A stretch of 14,400 nucleotides of DNA from Desulfobacteraceae bacterium (lineage in GTDB: Bacteria; Desulfobacterota; Desulfobacteria; Desulfobacterales; SURF-15): positions 1-14,400 of the forward strand of contig QZKK01000034.1 in assembly GCA_003599475.1 (NCBI GenBank), given 5' to 3'. Each line of letters begins with the position of its first letter. Within the stretch, counting starts at the first letter, position 1. The notes beneath the pieces are model-generated. The model was given only the letters and a program-made list of their open reading frames with translations, ran no database searches and was not told the origin of the DNA. A program made the position numbers and the translations under genes. Below are positions 1 to 8,100 of the stretch, piece after piece.

Positions 1-1
1 C

Positions 2-169
2 CGAGCGGCCCGGTTCGAGCTGAAAAGCGGAGAGGAAACCTTATCAGTCTCGATTACCAAAGAAGATCTTTTCGATAGCGCCCGAAAAGCGCTGCTTGGG
101 GCCGTCCAGGATCTCCCGGGTATCGGAGGCAAGACCCATGTGGGTTATGGGTGGTTCGGTGAAGTCTGA
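2..169 (+). CDS. cmr6: Cmr6, C-terminal fragment (type III-B RAMP subunit)
   Basis: Open from the left edge of the window to TGA at 167-169, giving the last 55 residues; the start lies outside. The end reads GIGGKTHVGYGWFGEV, the glycine-rich loop with a GYG(W/Y)F ending that closes RAMP-fold proteins. The form GIG-KT--GYG-F is typical of Cmr6, the subunit near the head of the Cmr backbone that contacts Cmr1 and the 3' end of the guide. The next gene starts 15 bp downstream, so this is one operon. The assignment rests on a short C-terminal motif plus a Cmr1 gene two genes downstream; Cmr4 or another RAMP is possible but less likely. Confidence 0.72.
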   Translation, partial: RAARFELKSGEETLSVSITKEDLFDSARKALLGAVQDLPGIGGKTHVGYGWFGEV

Positions 170-184
170 AAGGAGGTATCGATT

Positions 185-2404
185 ATGACCACCCGGTTCA
201 TCGTTTCAGTCGGAACTTCGCTCATCGGCTGGTATAACAAACATATACTCTCCGAATCCGAGAAAATCGGCGCCACCGAAAAAGAGTGGCAAGACGATCT
301 GGAAGACAGCGGAAGATCTTTTGATCGACTGCTCAAGGAGAAGATCCGTTTCCTTCCGCTGGATAAAATTTCATATGCATCTGCCGAGTTAAGCACGATG
401 TTCAAGGAAAAGAGCTTTCCGCCGCAGCCGGAAGACGTCGTTCGACTGGTTTATACAGACACCCTGTCTGCAGCCGCGTGCGCCCGAAGTATTCAAAGCG
501 TGCTTGAAACGCAACTCTCTTTCAAGAATGTACGATTAGAAAAGATCGAGAACCTCTCGGACGCCTCCGCTATCGAGTTTTATGATAAAGGTCTCCCCAA
601 TTTAATCGGGTATCTGCACCAACAGGTCATGGAAGCGGGCAGTTGCGGTCAGCAGATCGTATTCCTTCCCACCGGAGGCTACAAGGCGCTCATCCCGTAC
701 TACGTGATCCTGGGGGTCCTGTTTAAAATCCCCTGCAGATATGTTTACGAGGAATCCGATCGTGTCATCGAGCTTCCACCGCTGCCGCTTCATGTGGATC
801 TCTGTGAATGGACCGGGGTCGAATCGGTCCTGGAAACCCTGCATGGGAAGGCTCCTTCCGCTAAGAACGCATGGTCGGTCGCAGCCACTCCAAAATATGC
901 CAGGATATTGAACAATCTGCTGGTCGAAAATAAAAACGGCAACTTGGAAGCCTCACCGTTGTGCACAACCCTGCGGAAACGGGTGAGTCTCGATCGCCGG
1001 CGGTCGGAGCTCCAGTTCAGGACCCTGAACAGCCCGCTGCTCGAATACTTGGTAACTGAGTCGGACGGAAAGAAGGACGAATCCCTTAAGCGATTTTTCC
1101 TCGCACTGGCGGACATCGGACCCTATCTCTGGAAGGGCGACCGGGTTCCGGAAATGGCGGACCATTCCCTGCTGCACCACGCCGACCTGTTCCATCTGGC
1201 CGAGCGCTTGCTGCTTCCGATCTTCTGTCATTACGAGCTGAAGCTGAACCGATGCTTCCTTGCGCCGGTGGAGCTTTTCATTCTCCTGGGGGCGCTGCAT
1301 CTCCACGATTGCGGGCATGTCCTCGGAACGATCGATCTGGACGGCGAATCGATTCGGCTGTTTCCGACCGAGATACGGGACCACCACCATGTGCTTGGCT
1401 TCCTTCGGTTGACGGAACCCGAAAGGCATGGCGGCAGCGGAAAGATCATCCTGGAAAAGCTCCATCAAAAGCTCCACGACGTATTCGATTTGGAAACGAT
1501 CAAAGCCCTGGTGGAGCCAATCGCAGCCGCCGGGCTCTATCACCGCAAAAAGATGAATCTCTCCGGCATGAGCTTTACCTATCCGTTTTTTACCCGCAAA
1601 GAGCCCTACCTGGGTTCACTCGAAGCTCGAATGAAATCTCCCATGATGGTGATGGGCAACGAATTACCCTACGATCGGGCTGCCCTCCTCGTCGCCCTTC
1701 TACGGATTATAGACGGTTTGGATGAACAGGCCAGTCGGACCGGCGGACCCGACGAGATCGCATTTCATCTGGCCCAGCTTGAAACGGAAGCCCGGGAGGA
1801 AAGCCGCCGGGCGGAAGGTCTAAAAACCGCCTTATCTACCTTGAAGGGGTATAGGGCTGCCTTCGAAGCGGTTGAAACGGTGCTTCACCAAAGGATCTAC
1901 GACTATTTTCATAAGGAGGGGAAAGGCCGCACCGATCCCGTGATCGAAAAAAAAGCTTCCGGGGTCCGGCTCGACCCTGAAGGCTTCAGAGCTTGCTTTG
2001 ATCAGATTATCGCCCGCCACTGCCTGCAGGATGCCAAACCGCTGTTTTTCGAATATGCATATGCAACCCTGCGTTCCTTCTTTAAAAGCTTTCAGAAGAT
2101 CCCCTATGGAGAAAAAGCCTTCATTCGGAAGGTTCATTTGGCCGGTGACGAAACCGGCGATGATATTTCGATCCATGTCGATCTCGAAATGGAAGATGAC
2201 CCGGACGTCTTCGAGGCTCTGTTCGATAAAGTCGGAGAGACGGTGACCTGTGATTCCGGATGCTTCGATCTCAAGGGGAAAGCCGGCAGAGACGGGTTCA
2301 AACGTCATATGTTGAATGAGCTTCGAAAGGAATATGAAGCCGAGGGCGGGATAGTCAGCAGCTTGTTGAAAAAAAATCACATCATAGCCGATTATGGCGA
2401 GTAG
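185..2404 (+). CDS. CARF-HD fusion protein, probable cOA-responsive type III effector
   Basis: 739 residues. A strong AGGAGG at 171-176 fixes the ATG. The N-terminal ~220 residues look like a CARF domain of the APE2256 type: a first strand ending in SVGTS (about 8-12), a TGGYK loop at 163-167 followed by a helix, and a strand then ELPPLPL. CARF domains bind cyclic oligoadenylates made by Cas10. Residues about 320-515 carry a full HD metal-hydrolase pattern: H327/H331, H374-D375 (LHLHDCGH), H400-402, H453 and D510/D513. The last ~220 residues are unassigned. No HEPN RxxxxH pair, PIN or PD-(D/E)xK motif was seen, so the HD domain is the probable catalytic part. Its substrate (RNA, DNA, nucleotide or the cyclic signal itself) cannot be read from the sequence. 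It sits between cmr6 and cmr1, inside the Cmr operon. Confidence 0.82.
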   Translation: MTTRFIVSVGTSLIGWYNKHILSESEKIGATEKEWQDDLEDSGRSFDRLLKEKIRFLPLDKISYASAELSTMFKEKSFPPQPEDVVRLVYTDTLSAAACARSIQSVLETQLSFKNVRLEKIENLSDASAIEFYDKGLPNLIGYLHQQVMEAGSCGQQIVFLPTGGYKALIPYYVILGVLFKIPCRYVYEESDRVIELPPLPLHVDLCEWTGVESVLETLHGKAPSAKNAWSVAATPKYARILNNLLVENKNGNLEASPLCTTLRKRVSLDRRRSELQFRTLNSPLLEYLVTESDGKKDESLKRFFLALADIGPYLWKGDRVPEMADHSLLHHADLFHLAERLLLPIFCHYELKLNRCFLAPVELFILLGALHLHDCGHVLGTIDLDGESIRLFPTEIRDHHHVLGFLRLTEPERHGGSGKIILEKLHQKLHDVFDLETIKALVEPIAAAGLYHRKKMNLSGMSFTYPFFTRKEPYLGSLEARMKSPMMVMGNELPYDRAALLVALLRIIDGLDEQASRTGGPDEIAFHLAQLETEAREESRRAEGLKTALSTLKGYRAAFEAVETVLHQRIYDYFHKEGKGRTDPVIEKKASGVRLDPEGFRACFDQIIARHCLQDAKPLFFEYAYATLRSFFKSFQKIPYGEKAFIRKVHLAGDETGDDISIHVDLEMEDDPDVFEALFDKVGETVTCDSGCFDLKGKAGRDGFKRHMLNELRKEYEAEGGIVSSLLKKNHIIADYGE

Positions 2405-2443
2405 GTCCAAAACAAACATGGATTTCCAGAAGGAGCATTTCCG

Positions 2444-4099
2444 ATGAAACCGCTCAAGATAACGGCAAAATGCAGGATCGTTACGCCGATGCTGTCTTCC
2501 GGTTCGGATCAGGCTCGGTTCGAGATTCGAGCGACCGAGGTCAAAGCAGGGCTTCGCTTCTGGTGGCGGGCGTTTCAGAGCCTCTCTCAAACCGGCCTTT
2601 TCACTGCGGAGGCAAGCCTTTTCGGCAGCACCGCATCGGCATGCCCCTTTGAATTGCGTGTTCATCATAGCGGAAAGATCCAAACCTGGGAACCGGGTTC
2701 CGCATTTTCCGAAAACCAGTCCGGAAATCCGGCTTGGGAAACGGGTATCGCCTATGCATTTTTCAGCATTACGGAACCGGTAAAGCCCAACAAGCCGATC
2801 CGCTTAAAGTCAGAAAACGAGGACATCCGAAAGCCCGGAAGAGCGGTGGCCAAACCTGGCGGACGGTTCGAGATACGAATTCATTTTGTGCGCTTGGAAA
2901 CCCCTCATCGGGTGGGTGATCTGTTGTGTTCCCTTTGGCTGCTTGAAAATCTCGGTGGAATCGGGGGAAGGTCCCGCCGTGGAGCGGGGTGTTTTGAAAT
3001 CGAGTCCTTGACGATCAACGATACATCTGAAAAAGATGCGTTGCATGTTCCGCAACTCTCGGTCTTTTTAAAAAACGGGGTGCCCGCTTTCCATCCCTCG
3101 GCCGATCAGAAGCCGGAAGAATTCCTCAATCAAGGTCTTGAGTTGATCCTGACCCGATGGAAAACCACAAGGCGCACCTTGCCCGTAACCTATACTGCCT
3201 TCGATAAAAATACCTCTCGGATCCTGGTGTGCCGGGATCTGAAAAATTCGGGGGTCGGGTCAGCCATGGAAATCATGGGCACCATCGGCACATACATGAA
3301 AAATTACTGCCACATCTTTCCTTACGAAGAAGCCTGTCAGATGCACGAAGCCCTTGAAAATAACCAAGAGCTTCCCGATGGGTTCACTCTGGAAAAAGCC
3401 TGCCGGGGGCTTCCGATTATTTACAATTTCACCCGGTCCATCGATAACATCTACAGCGGACGTCTGGATAAAACCTATACGGCCACATCGGTAAAATGTG
3501 ATTCCGCTGGGAAACCATTGCTCGAGAACGGCCGTTTTCAGGCGGGAAACGGCCGCAGGGCATCTCCGCTTCTGATTTCATGCCATCAAAAAGGAGATGA
3601 TCCCTATGCCGTGGTCTGTTTGTTCCCGGCCCCCCTGCTGCCCGAGGATGAAAAGATCTGGTTGAAATCGAGCACCGGTAAGAGTGATAAAATCCTCTCC
3701 CCCCCATCATTCAGGTTCATCGAAGGTCTCATCTTCGAGAAGGCACGATTCAAACGAAGAAGCGGCGAACTGAAACAAAATTCTCCACTGATCGACGCTT
3801 TCAACCGGAAATTTGCAATCGCTCCGCTCAAGGAGATTTCCCCGCCACCACCGCCGCCACCGCCGCCACTTCGTTCAAATCAAATAGGAAGCCTTGAAAA
3901 CAGCTTGAATCGAGCGCGCAGCCTTAAACGAGGAGACTCCTTTATTGTCGACAGTCTGATGGATGAGATCGACAGGCTCTTCGGGGAGGGGAAGGAAGAT
4001 GATTCCCTGCGGCTTGTGGAAGCATTGAAAGAGCGTCTCGTCGAATTGGGTATATGGGAAAACCATCCACGAAAATTTGACATTGAATCTTATTTGTAG
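2444..4099 (+). CDS. cmr1: Cmr1, type III-B RAMP subunit with polyproline linker
   Basis: 551 residues. GAAGGAG at 2429-2435 precedes the ATG. Family hallmarks are at the N-terminus: VTPMLSSG (13-20), then VKAGLRFWWRAF (33-44) and LFGST (59-63), the Cmr1 signature. A glycine/arginine-rich loop GGIGGRSRRGAG lies at 171-182, and a second RAMP-like half follows. Cmr1 sits at the 3' end of the crRNA in the Cmr complex and helps capture target RNA. At residues 467-475 there are nine prolines in a row (codons 3842-3868, a CCG/CCA mixture). After them comes a ~75-residue charged helical tail rich in E, R and L that is not part of the usual core. Nine prolines should make translation strongly dependent on EF-P. 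cas6 follows after 11 bp. Confidence 0.9.
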   Translation: MKPLKITAKCRIVTPMLSSGSDQARFEIRATEVKAGLRFWWRAFQSLSQTGLFTAEASLFGSTASACPFELRVHHSGKIQTWEPGSAFSENQSGNPAWETGIAYAFFSITEPVKPNKPIRLKSENEDIRKPGRAVAKPGGRFEIRIHFVRLETPHRVGDLLCSLWLLENLGGIGGRSRRGAGCFEIESLTINDTSEKDALHVPQLSVFLKNGVPAFHPSADQKPEEFLNQGLELILTRWKTTRRTLPVTYTAFDKNTSRILVCRDLKNSGVGSAMEIMGTIGTYMKNYCHIFPYEEACQMHEALENNQELPDGFTLEKACRGLPIIYNFTRSIDNIYSGRLDKTYTATSVKCDSAGKPLLENGRFQAGNGRRASPLLISCHQKGDDPYAVVCLFPAPLLPEDEKIWLKSSTGKSDKILSPPSFRFIEGLIFEKARFKRRSGELKQNSPLIDAFNRKFAIAPLKEISPPPPPPPPPLRSNQIGSLENSLNRARSLKRGDSFIVDSLMDEIDRLFGEGKEDDSLRLVEALKERLVELGIWENHPRKFDIESYL

Positions 4100-4110
4100 A
4101 GATCCCGGCC

Positions 4111-5112
4111 ATGAACGGTAGCCTGAGTTTTTTAAAGTTTAATGCCATCTTTCGCGTCACCCGGAGCTTCGAGCTTCAAGAATTCACCGGTATGACTTTT
4201 CACAGGATGATGGGTTGGGCATTTTCGAAAGTGGCATTCGGAATAGCAAGCTCATGTGATACCTGTCCATGTCGCCCTCAGTGCCGGCATGTCGATCTTT
4301 TCACCTACTTTACCCGATCGCCCGCCGACCACCCCTTTATCCATGAATCCCTGACGGATATTCCGCTAAAACAGGAAACCTATCCACCGCCCTACGTTTT
4401 GGATCCACCCGACCCACGGTTTTATCCCGAAGGCTCCGCCATTACCCTCGGGATTACCCTCATCGGCAAGGCGATTTCCTTGAGCCCCTTTGTCTTTTGC
4501 GCTCTGAAGCAATTCCGCTTCTGGCGGATTGGAAATTCAACCGATTGCATGTTTCTAGAAGCAGTAATCGACGGGCTTCCCCAAAATAGCTTGCCGACCG
4601 GAAAATTTTACGATGTGAAAACGGATCGCCCGTATGTAATTGATCGAGCTTCTAATTATAATTTTGAGACCGTGCTGAGCAGGCTGGAGACAAGTTTTTT
4701 CATCCAAGAACCGATCGAAGAAATGGTAATTGAATTTCTGACCCCCTTTCGGTACAAGTCGGAAAACCGGATAGGAAGGACGCTTGATTTTCCAGTTTTC
4801 ATAAGAAACATCCTAAGAAGGCTAACCTTGCTTTCCGTTCACAGCCCACCTGTCTTTACTGCAGATTTTAGATCCTTGGTCGAGCGGGCAAAAGGCATCA
4901 CCGCATTGCCGACATTAGAATGGCGGGAGTTTCGCCACATTTCGTCTAAAGAGAAAAAGGTGAGGCTGTTCGGAGGGTATGTGGGTGAAATTAGGTTTTC
5001 TGGGGATCTTGCTGCGTTCCTTTCGTACATCAAGATGGGTGAATATCTCCATGTCGGCAAGAACACATCTTTTGGCTTTGGAAAATACCGAATTATCCGG
5101 TCTGAGCTGTAA
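4111..5112 (+). CDS. cas6: Cas6 pre-crRNA endoribonuclease
   Basis: 333 residues, starting 11 bp after cmr1; the ribosome site is weak (GAGAT). It would cut the array transcript inside each repeat, leaving the 8-nt AUUGAAAC handle seen at the repeat ends. The C-terminus has the RAMP glycine-rich motif, HVGKNTSFGFGKYRI (about 314-328), as in the Cas6 family with a conserved C-terminal domain (PF10040 type, from memory). Near the N-terminus is a cysteine cluster C49-x2-C52-x-C54-x3-C58, a likely metal site that recurs in this family. H31 in TFHRMMGWAF is a candidate catalytic residue (inference). Codon use becomes more AT-rich towards the 3' half. It is the only Cas6 in the window and lies on the same strand as the array it should process. 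Confidence 0.87.
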   Translation: MNGSLSFLKFNAIFRVTRSFELQEFTGMTFHRMMGWAFSKVAFGIASSCDTCPCRPQCRHVDLFTYFTRSPADHPFIHESLTDIPLKQETYPPPYVLDPPDPRFYPEGSAITLGITLIGKAISLSPFVFCALKQFRFWRIGNSTDCMFLEAVIDGLPQNSLPTGKFYDVKTDRPYVIDRASNYNFETVLSRLETSFFIQEPIEEMVIEFLTPFRYKSENRIGRTLDFPVFIRNILRRLTLLSVHSPPVFTADFRSLVERAKGITALPTLEWREFRHISSKEKKVRLFGGYVGEIRFSGDLAAFLSYIKMGEYLHVGKNTSFGFGKYRIIRSEL

Positions 5113-5142
5113 TGAGGATCGAAAGCAGGAGATGATCCTCAT
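5112..5142 (+). other. Intercistronic hairpin at the cas6 stop codon
   Basis: A perfect 9-bp inverted repeat, ATGAGGATC (5112-5120) and GATCCTCAT (5134-5142), flanks a 13-nt loop and begins in the last base of the cas6 stop codon. No T-run follows, so it is not a standard terminator. It could protect the 3' end of a processed cmr-cas6 mRNA or uncouple translation of the next gene, which starts 53 bp later. The pairing is seen; the role is inferred. Confidence 0.5.
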
Positions 5143-5194
5143 GGATTAAAATAGTTACGGGTTTCATCTGATTGAAAAGTGGAGAAGCAAACCG

Positions 5195-8100
5195 ATGAAG
5201 CAAAATATAAGCGCGAATGAACTGCGGGAGATTCTGAACATGGAAATCGGCTACGCAGGTTCGATAAATCTTGGCCAGCAATTTTCGTTGATCGAGTCTG
5301 CCGCCCACCAAACCTGGGTTCCAATTTTAGGGCAGGATAGCGGGTCGCACAGCGGGGCGGTGCATATCAAAGGCGTTGAGCAACAAATCTCTTCTCTTTT
5401 GTGCAGGGCTGGAGGTGTGAAGCTCTCTCCAGTAGAAGCATTCGTTCTATTAACTGCAATTCTCTATCATGATATCGGCCGAGTCATAAAATCGGACAAG
5501 GATAAAATGGATGAATCCGTTAAAAATGATGAGCTTGGAAAAATATACCGGAAATCCTTCGAAAATAGCTCCTTCCCACATCATGCGCTCGTATCAGCTA
5601 TCCATATTCTGATGGAATGGAAGAACCTTCAGATCATTGATCAGCAATTGGCAAAATGCATCGCCATTGTTTGTGCCGCACACGATCAAAATACAGCCAT
5701 AGAATTGAGGAGAGGAGAATTATTAAAGGATATTTTTCTAGACCAATACGGAAGCATCCGGATCGGTTGGCTTAGCGCTCTTCTGGCTTTGGGAGACGAT
5801 CTGGACAATAGCTACCACCGGGCAATCCCAATCTGGATGACTCCTTATGCTCAGCTTGAAAAAAGAATTCAATCTGCCCAAAAGGAATGCAATGAAAACG
5901 CAAAAGAATTCGAATGCGAAGCGCTCAAAATCGTAAGAGAAGATTCCGAGAAAGGAAAGGGAGCGTTTCGACTTGAGCTGAGAGGTTGCGAGATTGACCT
6001 TATAGGTCGTCTTCTTATTATGCATTATCGCGGCAAGGCATTGGATCTATTCAATGAATTGGAGGATAGACACCGAACCGCAATCTGTGAAGATCTTTTA
6101 AAAAAGAAGCTCCTTTTATATTTTTGGCGTGACGAATTCCGACAGATGCACATAGATGTACTGGATGTTGCAGTAGATATTGCCGGGCACCTATATTCCC
6201 TCAGAAATTCGGTTCGCGACCAGGAATTTGATTTATTCATTCCTAACGATGATTCAATTAAAGCAATAGAAGAAATTCAACACTTTATAACGAAGTCAGG
6301 AATGGATGCTTACAAAAAGTTGAGCATTCCATATAAGAAGGGAGTTGCGATAATCGAGGTTCTGAGAAAGCATAGAGTCAATATTCTGCCGAGGAGCTTC
6401 TTGCTCACGGTCGAACCTATCATTAGACAAATGAAGGTTGACAGAATTCTTCAGGCAGCCATAGACCTCAGATTCAATAACTTTGGGAAAACGAGCTTCC
6501 CATGGGAGACGCTTGCGTCAGAGGCCGGTATCGAACATATGGATGAAGTAAAAAAAATTTTTCATCGGCTTCGGATGCTGGCAATGCACTTTTCGAATTT
6601 TCATTGTTCAACTCATGGGAAAGAGAAAGAACCTGAAGAGATCCAATTCCTGCAATTTATCTGTGAGCTAAAGAATAAAAAGAGAGGTATTGTTCCTGTT
6701 CAATTCACAGAGCTCGATGGAGAATGGTCAATTTCATTGGATTTAGATGGTGAACCTGTACAACAAGGCCTGAAGGAGAGGGAAACTGATGAAAATACAA
6801 TTCGTGAATTGTACAAATGGATATCCTGCATCGTTTTAGGAAGACCCATCGACTATGATAAAGAGGGAAATCCAGAAACCATTATCGAGATAAAGAACGA
6901 GAAGCTTTCATACCTCCTCGATGAACACCAGGAAATTAAAGGAATTCGTCTGGGCCAATCCAGTTCCCCCCTCTATCCGAAAGGTATGGGCCGTGTGGGG
7001 GTAAATATGGTCATAATCGGTCCTCCTGGAGTCGGCAAGAGCACGTTGGCTATGGAGATTATCGCACAGACACATATAAAGGCTCACCTGAAAACTACCC
7101 CTGTCAGTGCATATTACTCTTTGGAACAACCTGTTGAGGCCATAAGAAACCTCGCGGCTGAATTGAAAATTCCGAAGGAGAATATCTTTGATTCTTTCCC
7201 GAACGCTCCGAGAATAGAAGCAGCACCGGCCGAACCGGCATATGTTTTGATGTATAAAAACATCCTCGATCATATACGTGATGACAAAGAATCAGACCTT
7301 ACAAAACCAATACTCTTCCTTCCTAAGCTTGCTCCAAGATCTTACGGAAGTGCGGTGGATGAAGAGCGACTCTATTGGTTTCGTTACAAACAGATTGGGC
7401 GCCTGTTGGAGGCTCACCGTTCATATTCATTAACAGATACCGATCATAAATTCATGCTCACCACCATTGTGCTCGACAACCTCAATGCTTTTTCAAAACA
7501 TGCACTGGCCAGGCAGCGGATTCATCAGCTTTTTGGGTTGATCACCTGGGGAGGAATCCTTGGTGTTCACATTATCGAAGACAACCCTGCGGAAGAAATC
7601 AGAACTTTCCGAAATGACGTGGAATTTCTTGCTGATATTGTAATCAGGCTAACGTGGAACGAGACGCATTACAGGTACAAAATAATTGAAGTGGCAAAAT
7701 CACGAAATCAGCGGAATGTATTGGGAATTCATCCGTTTAAGATAAAACGCGAAGCGGAAGCAAGGCACGGTACACAAGCACAAAATGGTACATGGAATCG
7801 ATCAGATCCGCGGAATGTAAAAATGCTGACCTTCAGCAAAGAAGACGAAATGCCTCAAAGGATACCACCAGCATTTGAAATCTTTCCCAGCCTCCACACA
7901 CAAGTTTCCAAAGTGGAAAAGAAAGGCCGAAAGGAAAAGAGCAATCATCAAGTAAGGTTTGCAGCGAATCAAGCTTTGCGGAGCCTTGTTCAGAAGGGTG
8001 AGGGAAAGGATACCGGCATTCAGAGGGATGCATTCATCATGTTGCAGGGTCACTCTGGAGGGCACAAGCTTGCTATCGGTCTTAACTATATTCATGGCAA

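Noticed and set aside
953..2683. Long antisense open frames opposite the CARF-HD gene
   Set aside because: They are shadows of a well-supported gene in GC-rich DNA, with no family motifs.
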